Assembly (NCBI GenBank): GCA_032719365.1
Contig: CM064873.1
Coordinates: 40,773,742 to 40,837,741, forward strand
Direction of reading: 5' to 3'
DNA length: 64,000 bases
Origin: Prinsepia uniflora
Lineage: Eukaryota; Streptophyta; Magnoliopsida; Rosales; Rosaceae
Positions 12,481 through 24,148 of the stretch are shown in pieces. Within the stretch, counting starts at the first letter, position 1, and every line of letters begins with the position of its first letter. Made by a program: the position numbers and the translations under genes. Under the pieces are notes generated by a model that did not search any database, was not told the origin of the DNA, and saw only the letters and a list, made by a program, of their open reading frames with translations.

Positions 12481-13711
12481 GCACCCATTGAAGCCTTGCC
12501 CTTTACCACCACAGAGACCTTTCCCTCTCACATCTCTCCCCATTTCCTTGAGCTTAAACCTCTTTCGAAACATCTCAAGTATGCATACCTAGGCAGCAAC
12601 AACACCCTCCCAGTCATCATAGCCGCAAATCTTAGTCCATCTGAGGAAGATATAATTGTTCAAGTCCTTCGCACTCATCAAATGGCTATTAGTTGGACTA
12701 TTTCTGACATAAATGGCATTAGTCTAGCAAAGTGTATGCATAGGATTCTCCTTGAAGAAGATGCCAAGCCCTCCCGAGAGGCGCAAAGAAAGTTGAACCT
12801 GCCTATGAAGGAAGTTGTCAAGAAAGAGGTTTTGAAAGTTTTGGACGTGGGAATCATCTATCCAATTAGTGATTCTAAATGGGTAAGTCCAGTACAAGTT
12901 GTGCCTAAGAAGAGTGGGATAACCGTGGTTAAGAATGAGAAGGAAGAGCTTGTACCTCAAAGGATACAAACGGGTTGGAGAGTATGCATTGATTACCAAA
13001 AGCTCAACACTACCACTCGTAAGGATCACTTTCCCTTGCCTTTTATTGATCAAATGTTGGAGCGATTGGCAGGTCATTCTCATTATTGTTTCTTAGATGG
13101 ATATTTTGGGTATAATCAAATAACAATTTCCCCGGAAGATCAAGAGAAGACGACCTTCACCTGCCCCTATGGAACATTCGTTTACCGAAGGATGCCCTTT
13201 GGTCTATGCAATGCACCGACCCCTTTTCAAAGATGTATGATGAGTATCTTCTCAGATGTGGTTAAGGACATCATTGAAGTATTTATGGATGATTTCTTTA
13301 TGTTTGGACATTCATTTGAGTTTTTTTTAGTTAACCTTTCACCGGTGCTTGCATGTTGCGAAGAAAGCAACCTAGTGCTGAATTGGGAAAAGTGTCACTT
13401 CATGATTCAACAAGGTTTTATCGTGGGCCACGTGATTTCTAGCAAGGGTATTGAAGTGGAAAAAGATAAGTTGGATGTTTTTGAGAGATCACCCTGCCCA
13501 ACCATGGTTAAAGAGGTTAGATCATTCTTGGGACACACTGGATTTTACAGGAGGTTCATCAAGGATTACTCTACGGTATCTCGGTCTATGTGTGCTTTGC
13601 TTGCTAAGGATGCTGTGTTTAACTTTAACAAGGAATGTAGAGAGGCTTTTGACACTTTGAAGGACAAGCTCACAAGCTCCCCTATCATTATGCCCCCAAT
13701 TGGGACCTCTC
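12481..13711 (+). pseudogene. Athila-type reverse transcriptase (broken)
   Basis: This stretch is open in one frame. RT landmarks in order are: the finger region around WVSPVQVVPKKSG (about 12880-12920), VCIDYQKLN (about 12985-13010), FLDGYFGYNQI (about 13090-13125), MPFGLCNAP (about 13192-13220) and the catalytic FMDD box at 13282-13293. FMDD in place of YIDD is typical of Athila. The following connection domain (about 13500-13700) contains SFLGHTGFYRRFI. Beyond about 13712 the sequence continues in another frame (frameshift). Both catalytic aspartates remain, but the polyprotein is not translatable as a whole. Confidence 0.88.
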
Positions 13712-14090
13712 ATTTGAACTTATGTGTGATGCTTCAAATTTCGCGGTTGGTGCTGCTTTGGGACAGTGACGCAACAAACTTTCCCATGTCATCTTCTATG
13801 CAAGCCACACCCTTAATGATGCCCAATTGAACTACTCTACTACTGAAAAAGAGCTTCTTGTTGTCATCTTTTCCCTAGAAAATTTGTGAAGTTACTTGAT
13901 TCAAACTAAGGTCATAGTCTATACGGATCACGCAGGGTTGAAGTACTTGTTGAGCAAGAAGGTCACAAAACCTAGATTGTTGGAATGGATGCTCCTCCTC
14001 CGAAATTTTGACTTGGAAATTAGGGAAAAGAAGGGAATTGAGAATATAGTTACTGATCATATGAGTCGTCTCATCCATGGCTCGAATGAA
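13712..14090 (+). pseudogene. Athila-type RNase H (two stops)
   Basis: In the frame used further downstream the sequence reads as the gypsy RNase H domain (TEKELLVVIFSLE, then VIVYTDHAGLKYLL). In-frame TGA stops occur at 13767-13769 and 13887-13889. The stop at 13767 is followed by C and could have arisen by C-to-T change at a methylated CpG, which is an inference. The domain ends near DHMSRL at about 14070. Confidence 0.8.
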
Positions 14091-15488
14091 GAAGATGATC
14101 ACATGCCATTGCAAGAGACGTTTCCCGACGAACAACTTTTCAGCATTAATGCAGTCGATCCATGGTACGCTGATTTGATTCACTTTATTATCACTAAGCA
14201 ATTTCCTTTGTTCTTGAGCAGGTACCAAAAGAATAAGCTTGCTAAGCAAGCTAATTATTATATTTGGGATGAGCCATACCTATGGAAACATTGTCCGGAT
14301 CAAATCATTTGTCGATGTATTCTTGATTGTGAGGTATGTTTTGTTCTTGAATTTTGCCATTCTTTTGCATGTGGAGGTCATTTTGGGGCCAAGAAAACAG
14401 CGTTTAAAGTCCTTCAAAGTGAATTCTTTTGGCCTACACTCTTCAAGGATGCTTATGAATTCATTATCACATGTGATAGATGCCAAAGACAAGGTAACAT
14501 AGGTCCTAGGAATCAAATGTCTTTGAACCCGATTTTAGTAGTTGAAATCTTTGACATTTGGGGTATTGATTTCATGGGACCTTTTCCTAATTCTTTTGGT
14601 AATATTTACATATTGCTTGTTGAGGATTATGTATCTAAATGGATTGAGGCACTTTCCACTAAGACTAATGATGCTAAAGTTGGTTGTGAATTTCATTCAA
14701 AACCATATTCTAGCTAGGTTTGGTGCACCGAGGGCTATCATAAGCGATGGAGATCCCACTTTTGCAACCATTATTTTGAGGCTTTTATGAAGAAGTATGA
14801 GGTAAATCACAGAATAACCACCCTCTATCACCCTCAAACAAGTGGGCAAGACGAAGTGGCCAATAGAGAGATCAAAGCAATACTTGTTCATCCTAACCGC
14901 AAATATTGGTCCATGAGATTGAATGATGCACTTTGGGCTTATAGGACGGCTTAGAAGACACCTCTAGGTATGTCCCTTTTTTGTTTAGTCTTTGGTAAGG
15001 GATGTCATTTTCCTGTAGAGCTTGAGCACATCGCCTTTTGGGCGGTTAAGCGCATGAACATGAACTTAGGCGCTGCTAGAATTCACCGGAAGTTGCAACT
15101 GAATGAGCTTGATGAACTTCGTAATGAGGCATATGAGAGTGCACGAATTTACAAGGAGAAGACCAAGGCTTATCATGACCAGAGCATTCAAAGGAAGGTC
15201 CTTCAAGTTGCCCAACAAGTCCTACTCTTCAACTCCCGCCTCAAGTTGTTTCCGGGTAAGTTACGTTCTTGTTGGTCTGGTCCATTCATTATCACTAATG
15301 TTTTCCCTCATGGTGCAATTGAGATTCAACATCCAGTTAAGAAAGAACCATTCAAGGTGAATGGACATAGACTCAATCCCTACTATGGGACGTCTCCCAT
15401 CCCAATTGAGACATCTGAGGCCCACTTGCACGCTCTTACATACGTTGTTGTCTTCGTCTCGCCTAGACGTTTAATCAAGAGCTCCTAG
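14091..15488 (+). pseudogene. Athila-type integrase (frameshifted)
   Basis: The zinc-binding region (H and CDRCQR, about 14350-14490) is followed by the catalytic core: first Asp at 14568-14570 (WGIDFMGPF), second Asp at 14746-14748 (SDGDP) and Glu at 14853-14855. All three catalytic residues are present but lie in different frames, with breaks near 14690 and 14770, and a TAG stops the frame at 14952-14954. The C-terminal part is open from about 14955 to 15488 and contains a typical gypsy C-terminal fold (SGPFIITNVFPHGAIEI). It is a dead copy. Confidence 0.82.
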
Positions 15489-17250
15489 GAGGCAACCTAG
15501 CCCTAGTTTGTTCCCTTTTCCTTATGGACGTTTTTCACCTTCTATCTAATGAAATTGTCTTACTTTTATTCTTCTAACATTGAGGACAATGTCTCATTTA
15601 GGTTTGGGGGTATGGACTTAAGTTAGGGGTACACAAACTAGTTTTCTGTTTAGAACAACTTGCTGTTTTTTTTTTTTTCTGTTTTGATTTCTTTACTATT
15701 TTTTGTTATGTGATGCTAGTTTTTATGCCTCAGCAAGTCAATATGAATGTGTAGAATGTGAGAATTTCTTATACTTACTAAGAATCCTTTCCCCTGTCAT
15801 TGAACTGACACTAGCACTTCACAATACCATAATCAAGTGATCAAACAACCAAATTAATTGATTTTGGGCATGCTTAGAAAATTAGTGGAGACTACCATCA
15901 TGAGATATTTGAGCTTAATTGCCTTTCTTTTTGAGTGATCTACTTGTTTCTACTCTTAAACACTCATAACTTTGTTCTTAATTTCATGATCTCTTTCTAT
16001 TTGCATTGATGTTTAAAGAACCATATCTATTGGATGCTCTTGATTTAATGTGTAATTGTTTATGAGATGTGATATAGGCTATGTGTGTTTTAGCTTCTAA
16101 AGGCCCTTCTTTCCCCTTAAAAATTGCATGTTCCCTAAGCCCCTTTGAAGCCAAACACTTAGCCATTTTGTTCTTCACACACAATACGACCTAACCAAGT
16201 TTTGGACCCTTCATGATGGCCATACCCTATAATCTAAGCTTGTGTCAAGGTTGCATCAAATGAGATTCATGGTGAGGAGGAAATATGTTGATGTTTTGTG
16301 CTACTTATACTCATATAATTGAAGTATGCTTGAATGGAAAAGATCATTCATTTATTTGAAGAATGAGGAAGTTATTGCATGATCTTGGATCAGCTCATAT
16401 AAAAAAAATTTGTATCAAGTTCATTAGTGAAAAGAAAAAGAAAAGAAAAAAAAAACAAGAAATTGCAATTAGCAATTGAAAAAAGAAGAAGAAAGCAATG
16501 AACTTTGAGTTGAGTCAAGTGAGCCAAGTACCTCAAACTAGAGCAATGTAGTGAACTGAAGCACAGTGTCATCATCAAATACTCAAGGTCCGAGTCATGA
16601 CTTCTCATGCCTTGATGCGGCATAGGTTCTTTGAATTCCAACCTTCCTTTCTAAACCCGAGAACCTAGCCCCATTACAACCCTTGAATGAAGACTTATTG
16701 ATCTTGTGGATGGTTATAAAAAGGATCAAGGTACGTATTTTTGTTCTTAAACTTCAATTCCTTCTTGAGATCATATTTCCAGATCAAGTGCTTTTCTTCA
16801 TTGAAATTCTTATGTGATTAACTTGATTGTCTTTACATAAACTCATCGCATAGGCTTGTCGAGTGAATGCCTTAGGATTTGTATGTTCATTGAGTGATTC
16901 CTAGTGAGGATTATAGTCGAGGCGAAATCTTTCTAGGGTGTTTAGATGATGTTTTTTTTCTTCTAGTTTGATCATTTGAGATGTACTATTAACACTTGAC
17001 ACATTGAGTTCACGGTCTTGGCATGTTCCTTGGTTTCTGTGAGTTTGTTTTCTATTCTTGATTCGTATTAACTTGTTGATGCATGATTTCTAGCATTCTT
17101 TGTGTTAAGTAAAACTTTTGTGGGTATCATTCTGCTATAACCCTTAGGAAACAAACCTTCTCCTACTAGGTGAATCTAGAGGTTTAAATACTTATCTTAA
17201 CTAGATCGAGTCTTTTGTTTTTTGTTTTGCCAAGGGACTAGCAAAAGATA
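15489..17250 (+). mobile_element. Athila 3' internal region, no readable env-like ORF
   Basis: It begins with the phrase around TTGAGGACAATGTC (about 15580) and TTTGGGGGTATGG (about 15602) that commonly ends pol in Athila/Tat elements. Some Athila elements carry an env-like ORF here, but I see no frame longer than about 83 aa and no domain. A poly-T tract lies at about 15667. Confidence 0.55.
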
Positions 17251-17264
17251 AGTTTGGGGGTATT
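17251..17264 (+). other. Polypurine tract of the Athila element
   Basis: AGTTTGGGGG followed by TATT immediately precedes a likely LTR start TGATAAACC at 17265. This is the usual layout of the plus-strand primer site in Athila/Tat elements. Confidence 0.65.
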
Positions 17265-19435
17265 TGATAAACCACGAATTTAGCATTGTTTCAAAGATAT
17301 TCTTTATCCCTTTTACTTACCTTTAGATTATAATCATTCAATCAATAGGAGAAAATGATCTCTTTTGTGAAATTTGTGCAGATTGTTTAGTTGAGGTTTA
17401 AATCATGTTTTTTCAATGAAATGTGATCTTTCCAAGGCTAACTCTTCAAGAACTCATCAAGGACTCATAGGGCCTCATCAGATCCCATTTACACGGCCAA
17501 GATCCCCCAAGTTGCGGTAAGAACACCAAAAGTCCAAGAATTACGGCTAAGGAAAGTTAGAGTGATTACTTGTGCATCAAGTAATCTTTGGACGAATTTT
17601 CCTTCTTTTTTCAATGAGGAATGATGTGGATTGAATTGGATAAGAATACTAAAAGATGTCCTAATCAGATTTGAAGTTGAAGATGCAAGAAACAAGGAAA
17701 AGGAAACTTCTTGGAAGCCAAGCAACCATAAGAAGACATCTAGGGTTACGAAATTGCCCTAGCCGCATTTTATGTTCTTTTCTTTATTTTAAGGCTTTGT
17801 GATCTGATTTGGAAGATAATTAAATGAATTCCTAGTCAAAGATGAAGTCAAGAAGTGGAAAGAAAGAAGGAAAGAGGAGTCCTAATCTAAGAAAGTCCAA
17901 GAATGCGGCTAGAAGTTCATGTACCCCTACTATATATTTAAGTGTGTGGGATGGTGGAGGATATTGGTGGTGAGAGATCGAAATTATGAAAAAGTCATGA
18001 AATTGGCTTATCGTGAGGGAGAGTGAGAATCGAAGAGACGGGAGGATAAAGGACAGATCTAGGGAGGAAAAAGTAGTGGCAAGGACGAGGAGGAAATGGG
18101 AAAACATGGGAAAGATGATGAAGACAAGGAGGAGCCCGTGAGGTTCCCATGTCGGGTTTCCAATTCAAGACTAGGAAACAAGCCAACGTGTGTACCAGGA
18201 TGCTCCTGAAGTTTGTGTGATCACTTTGACGCAAAAAGGAATGGGTTTGGAAGTAAAAGAGTTGCTAAATTGAGCTGGGACTCCCTAGCCGAAAAACTAG
18301 GAAGTTCATAATGTGATTTTGAGGAATGATTTTTTGGTTTTGAAGTCATAGATCAATTCTTGAGACTTAGTAGGTGAGATTAGACTATTAATTTGTGAAA
18401 ACAGATGTAAATGCTGTGTTTTAGAACTTGGTCGAAGTCGCAGGTTAAAGGACTTGAAACAGGACCCGATGAAAGGTGGACAATGAGCCCTGATGCAAGC
18501 GCGTGGCCACCACGTGCAAGGAGTCTCCCTAGTGTGTGGTGGTTCGTTCAGTGTCCATTGGTTGTTTAATCAACATGAATATTTTAGTATATATTTTTAT
18601 GAGTTCAATGGTATAATTTTCAGGTTAATAGGACATCAGATTGTTATAGTGTCAAAGTTAAACTTATATGGTTATATTATAAATTCAAGGTAAATTATGT
18701 AAATTTCAGGGATTGATTTTACTATCAATTTGATGTGAGTATATTGATGAATATATTGGACTTGTATGATAAATCGTAATTGAATTAATAGGCAAGTTGA
18801 GTAAGTGACCTTAGGTACTAAAAAATCTATGATATTAGAATTAATAATGGACTTAACGAATGAACAATGACGAGTAGGAAGTTACAAAAATTATGAAGAC
18901 TTGGCTACATGAGGATTATAGGAGAACTGATTTTCCTTTGGTTTTGATGAGATGTACATTATTACATATGATCATTATATGATGATGATCTGAACATGGA
19001 TGTATAACAATGTAAATATTATCATTAAGTTTAAGAGGTTAATAATGTTAATATTTGGTGACATGAGGATGCTAGGATGTTATCTACGGTGATTTGATAA
19101 AATGGTTTGTTTGATGATACATGTTAATGAAATAATGTGAGTGACGAGGAAGGCGTAATGTCAATCAAGGTTAGAAATTGTGTGAAACACAATAGCGTTT
19201 TATTAATATGTGATGGGTGTACATACTCCGATAAAGTAAAGATAAACATGGTTAACGTCGATTATTTTTAATAATAAGAAGTAAAACCCTGTATAGGGGA
19301 AAATTAGTAATCTCTCTTCTTGGCGAGGTTAGTGAGTTGGATGTAGGCGGAAACTCCGCATAGTGGAATTAATTTGGTTTATTTAATAAGGATTCGAATC
19401 GAGTTAAAAGTTGTAATGAAGGACGGGTCCTATCG
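17265..19435 (+). mobile_element. Athila 3' LTR followed by unclassified AT-rich DNA
   Basis: The LTR begins TGATAAACCACG after the polypurine tract. A TATA-like box, TATATATTTA, lies at 17931-17940 and may be its core promoter. I cannot find the LTR end or a TSD, because the window holds no partner LTR. From roughly 18300 to 19435 the sequence is AT-rich with no recognisable ORF and may be LTR or older filler. Confidence 0.5.
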
Positions 19436-19686
19436 CCCTTAGTAGTCCAAATTACAAAAGAGCCCCTAGGCGATTCAGACTCGTAACAATTTCATCCGAA
19501 CTCCGATTTTGACGTGTAGCCTATCTATGAACTCGGGACTTTGAGACTTATGCAACGGTCCTTACGAATAGTACAAAAAGTACCATGACCAAAATGTCAA
19601 CTTTTGACCACTTAAACCAAGGGTAAAAACGTTAATTCCATTTCAAATTCTTGAAATTACCTTTTTAGAATTTCTGGATCATCACA
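19436..19686 (-). mobile_element. Truncated 3' LTR of element G (minus strand)
   Basis: About 250 bp match the end of the LTR at 25880-26139, including the shared phrase GGCGATTCAGAC. Read on the minus strand the LTR starts at 19686 with TGTGATGATCC. It is preceded on that strand by a degenerate purine-rich tract and AATTTCTAGGATGAAATTCC, the usual end of a gypsy internal region. The rest of the LTR is missing to the left. Confidence 0.7.
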
Positions 19687-20338
19687 ATCTACCGCCTTAA
19701 GGAATTTCATCCTAGAAATTCAAATGTATCCCTCTAACATTCGCGGAGACTAAATCCACATTGGTACCTCGGCTCCTACCTGAACCCTCGTTCTCCATGC
19801 AAAACCATAATTGTTATTTCAAATTTTCGGACCTTCCCGAGCCTTGATACAATACGATGACTCATCTCGAGTCTCAAACTAAAATCTTGACTCCTTCCGA
19901 GTCTCAATCTAATATCTTGACTCCTTTCGAGTCCAATCCAACATTCACAATCCATGCCACCATCGACATGCCTGGTCACCAAGAAAAACACCACTAGATG
20001 TACCATATCCTATCAAGGATCTACCATCACACATTAAAACCTCAAATACTAGCTCCAACCGAGGTATTCACTCAACTATCTCATCCGAGTACAATTCGTC
20101 CATCCATGCTACATTTCTAGCCTTTGTGCTCGTACATTATCCAGACCCACATAAGTCTTCCACTATTGAAGTGCGGTATTCAACGTCCGACCCCTAAGTC
20201 CAGGGTTAATTCAATCCCAAAGTTTATCCTGGGATCTTATCTACCCTCGTATCTCATTACCGGGCCGTACATGAGGCTCGCATTTTGGAGGTTTGGCAAG
20301 GAAAATGCAATTAGTACCACATAGCTCTAATACCAAGT
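19687..20338 (-). mobile_element. Short internal region of element G with primer binding site
   Basis: Only about 650 bp separate the two LTRs. The primer binding site, TGGTATTAGAGC on the minus strand, is at 20324-20335, 3 nt from the 5' LTR. No gag or pol motif is visible, so the element is either internally deleted or non-autonomous. Confidence 0.7.
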
Positions 20339-20716
20339 TGACAGGACCTGTCCCAATATTGCTTTTATAACCATGTCTGGTCCTGCTTTCGTCTGACAGG
20401 TCCTGCTTCCGTCTGACAGGCCAGACAAGGGATAATTGAACTGATTCCCACTCATCTCGCCGCTTCTCAATCAGCCTCGATCTTCGTGCCACGACTTGAA
20501 AGGTCATGAAAAACATCAAGGGTGTGACTTGACAAAAATAACATCATTTGAAAACGAATTTTGATAAAAATAAACCCTTTTCCCTCCAGCTTAAAACATG
20601 CATGCATAAAGTACAACATAACAACTAGATTTCAAACCGCATTACATGACAAACTGTGTGACCTACAATTCATTCGTGGCCCACATTTCCCAAAATCCAT
20701 TTCATCAAACCATGGA

Positions 20717-20999
20717 TGTGAGGACCCGTGCTTTGGGAGCATGGTTAGCAATCCCACATTGCCCGGGGGATCTGGGGGATGCACCTTATATATGTGGGCG
20801 CACATCTATCCAACAGAAGGCCTTTTGGGAGCTCACTGGCTTTGGATTCCTTAGGAACTCCAAAGTTAAGAGAGTAGGGGCTGGTTCAATCCCAAGATGC
20901 GTGGCCCACTAGGAAGTTCCACGTGAGCTCCCGAGAATAAACCGTGTGTGCTGGGCCAAAAACGGACAATATCCTGTTGGAGAAGGTCGACTCGTGATA
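20717..20999 (+). repeat. Cassandra 5' LTR
   Basis: It starts TGTGAGGACCCG and ends GTGATA (family GTGACA). The 5S-like part (about 20855-20920) is degraded: the C-box equivalent reads AGATGCGTGGCCCACTAGG, whereas the right LTR keeps GATGGGTGACCCACTG. The primer binding site after it, TAGTATTAAAGC at 21003-21014, has three transitions relative to the iMet consensus. Confidence 0.88.
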
Positions 21000-21062
21000 A
21001 TTTAGTATTAAAGCCCAACCCCGACCAAAATTGATTGTGCTAACGAGGACGCTGGGCCCCAA

Positions 21063-23848
21063 TGTAACAACCTGTCCCGAGTTCACGGGATTAATTAAGG
21101 ATTATCGAGAATTAGTCGGGGAATTACGGACGGTTGGTGTAAAATGTCGATTTTGCCCCTATAATCGGCAAAAAGTTAACTTTTGACTCGGGTGGTCAAA
21201 TGCACAAGGACTAGGGGTCATTACGTAGATCAGGATGTTATAAGTCCGTATACAGGTGGCACGTCGAAATCGAACGTTTGACGAGAAAGTTATGGTTCAC
21301 AGAAGGAATTTGGTACTATTCACATTTTACGAGAAAATTGTACAAGTGGTTGTTTTGGATTCGGTTGAAATCTGGGAGGACCACTTGATGAGTGACAAGT
21401 GTCACCTATCTGATTGGCCTAAAACCTAAGCATCAGATATTTGTTCTTCATCTTCTTTGTTCTCCCTTACCCGAAAACACCCAAACAAACCCCAAAAAAA
21501 CCCACATACCCATCTTCCTTAAACCTCATCCATTGTTTCTGGAGTGTGAAGGAAAGTTAAAGAGTGAGGGGAGACAATGACGGCGGTGGCAATGATTTGG
21601 ACATTTGTCCATGGTAGCCGGAAACTCAAAACGGTAAGCTTTCGATTTCAAAAATTAGAATTCGATTATGAGGGTTTGTTGGACTATTTGGTTGATCAAA
21701 TCTTATTCCTAGGGTTTGTACTAGTGTTTGGGGATTGATTTCGAGGATCGAGGTGGCCGGAGTCGACGGGAAGAAGGAGTTGCAGGTGGTCGTCATTGTT
21801 CAAGATTGGGAAAGTATGATTTTGGACCTTTTAGCTGGTTTTGAGGACATAGGGTTGCTCTAGAGGTCAGTACGATTCTATAGGAACAAAAATGGCGTGA
21901 AATGGTGGTCAGAGGAGTGAAAACTAGTCCTGTTAGGTTGCGGGTTCGGTTGACCCGGTTGCAAGAGTCCAGGTCAACCCATCAAGAGGTAGATGATGAT
22001 GACATCAGCAGGTGACATCATCATCTGTTAGAGGTGTCAGGGCATGTGGCCAATAAAGGTTTGCCATGTGACAGTTGTTAGGTCCAGTAGGCACTGACAA
22101 GTGTCAGACACATGGACCAATCAGGGGTTGACACGTGGCACTGTTAGACCTCACACGTGTCAAGCTGACGTCAACGTTGACTTTTGCTAATGTCAATGTT
22201 GACTATGACCAGCCTTGACTAGAGACTATGACCAGTGCGTGGGCACATATTTAGAGGTGAGACTGATCCCCTTCTAAAGTTTTCGACGATCTTGACCCAA
22301 TGGTGGTGGTATTAGGTCGATCGAAGATAATTTGATATGTCAAATTGAGGTTTTTAGCCTAGGGATGTGTGTTTGGGACATGTTGAATTTTTTGGGAATT
22401 TTGGGGGTTTTTGCTTAGGACTCATCTAGGTTGTTAGTGACCTTCAAGTATGTTTTGGATAGGTCCAGATGACCCAGAGAGTTCAGTATAGCCCAAATGG
22501 CTTACGGCGCAGCTAGGACGGTTTGTGAGTGGACATTTGATTTCTAAATACGATGCATGCATAACTGTTTTATATTTTTTATATACATGATTTGAGATGC
22601 CTTAAGTGCATATGATTGTGATGTTTTGGTATTTTCGTATATATCCGGTATTGCACGTATTTCGATGATTTATGCTTTATGATATACCTAGCCTAAGGAT
22701 TTTATATGTGCTTATGTTTTCAAATGATTTGAACAATGAAATGATTTCGGATTTGGAAATATGATTCTGGGCTTGAGGCCCTATTGATTTTCGGTATCGG
22801 ACTTCAAACCCAGTTTGTTATGATATCGGGCATGAGTCCCAGATACGGTTTACAAAATGAGATTTTGGGTTTGGAGCACTAATAAGATTTGGATCTGGAT
22901 TTGGATTTGGGATAATTCCCTATGATATTTGAATTGGATCGGATTGAATGAATCCTAATTTTGTGGAAATGGTTTATGGAAGTTATATCTCGGCCTGAGT
23001 CCCTGTTAAAATATTTATAAACGATTTTACGATGGTTTTCCACTGGTTTGATTTCGGTTTTTTTTTTTTTTATAAATATACCATCCTTACAAGTGGTTGT
23101 CTCCTCCAGACGTTCCGTAGTATCCTGGAGTAATCACGAAGATTTCTCTGAGAGGGGCCGCTCTACAGAGAGGCTCAGAATCAGGATTGCTAGAGATCGA
23201 TATACCCCGGGCAGTGATCCGGGGGAGACATACCATTATGGTACTACCCCGGACATTGGTGGACCTAGGGGAACCCTCAGACATGAGACCCCGAGTAGCA
23301 CGCGTAGTTTTAGAACTGTGACATTATTGATTAGACATCTGGGATGTCAAGCATCGGGGATGCCAAGGCTTGGTATATGGTATTTGATTTGTTTTGGGTA
23401 GGGACCCACGTGATTTAGTTTTAGGTTGAGACCCTACTAAGGAAATGGAAATGAGTGAGAAATGTTTTCATTATGGTTTGATTTAAGAAGCATTTTTCAT
23501 TGGATACGGCTTTGGAAGCCTTACGTTTAAATTTAAATGAAATGGTTGTATAACTGGTTTTCTATGCATGCATATTTTTTAGTGCAGGGTATAAATGCCT
23601 TTTCGAAAATGTGTTTTATAAACTGTTTATTTTCGTTCACTCACAGCTTTTACCGTTTTTTATACCCTTTAGGTTGATCGCGGATGCGGGTGGTGGTAGA
23701 GACTGACACATCACATACCTCCACAGATCCTGGCGCACTCTGGCTACCCTGAGAGGGTTTTGGTGTAACCCTGATCTGGCACGAGGTGTCAGACGGAAGC
23801 ATGGCAAATCTTGCGTTAATCCAGGGAGGATTGGGATAGGTCATGTCA
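21063..23848 (+). mobile_element. Solo LTR, plus strand, TSD CCCAA
   Basis: This 2,786-bp LTR starts TGTAACAACCTGTCCC and ends GGGATAGGTCATGTCA. It is flanked by a perfect CCCAA at 21058-21062 and 23849-23853 and lies inside the Cassandra interior. It keeps the whole family landmark set: the G-box/TGACATCA area (about 22000-22140), GTGAGT at 22525-22530, ATGCATGCATAACTG at about 22553, the hairpin array (about 22760-23000), the CTCAC block at 23640 and the acceptor-like TTTAG/G at 23672. Confidence 0.93.
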
Positions 23849-23851
23849 CCC

Positions 23852-23864
23852 AAGAGGGGTGGAT
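23852..23864 (+). other. Cassandra polypurine tract
   Basis: AAGAGGGGTGGAT lies directly before the 3' LTR start at 23865. The first base pairs were originally joined to the sequence at 21062, before the solo LTR inserted. Confidence 0.75.
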
Positions 23865-24148
23865 TGTGAGGACCCGTGCTTTGGGGGCATGGTTAGCAAT
23901 CCCTCATCACCCGGGGGATCTAGGGGATGCGCCTTATATGTGTGGGCACACATCTATCCAACATGAGGCCTTTTAGGAGCTCACTGGCTTTGGATTCCTT
24001 GGGAACTCCAAAGTTAAGCGAGTAGGGGCTAGTGCAATCCCATGATGGGTGACCCACTGAGAAGTCGTACGTGAGCTCCCGAGAACAAAATCGTGAGGGC
24101 TGGGCCTAAAGCGGACAATATCTTGTTGGAGAAGGTCGGGTCGTGACA
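23865..24148 (+). repeat. Cassandra 3' LTR with 5S-rRNA-like promoter
   Basis: The A-box-like AAGTTAAGCGAGTAGG is at 24011-24026 and the C-box-like GATGGGTGACCCACTG is at about 24044-24059, in the order and spacing of plant 5S rRNA genes. In Cassandra these form an internal Pol III-type promoter. It is not a functional 5S rRNA gene, because only the middle and 3' part of the gene is represented. Confidence 0.88.

Larger units (their letters stand above)
20717..24148 (+). mobile_element. Cassandra-type TRIM, interrupted by a solo LTR
   Basis: Two LTRs of about 283 bp (20717-20999 and 23865-24148) start TGTGAGGACCCG and contain a 5S-rRNA-like stretch, the hallmark of Cassandra terminal-repeat retrotransposons in miniature. 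A degenerate primer binding site follows the left LTR and a polypurine tract precedes the right one. The element is flanked by a perfect TSD, ATGGA (20712-20716 and 24149-24153). A 2.8-kb solo LTR splits its short interior. Cassandra encodes no protein and depends on other elements to move. Confidence 0.92.

Noticed and set aside
24001..24070. 5S rRNA gene
   Set aside because: Only the middle and 3' part of 5S is represented, inside a Cassandra LTR with TSD and polypurine tract. There is no 5S tandem array.
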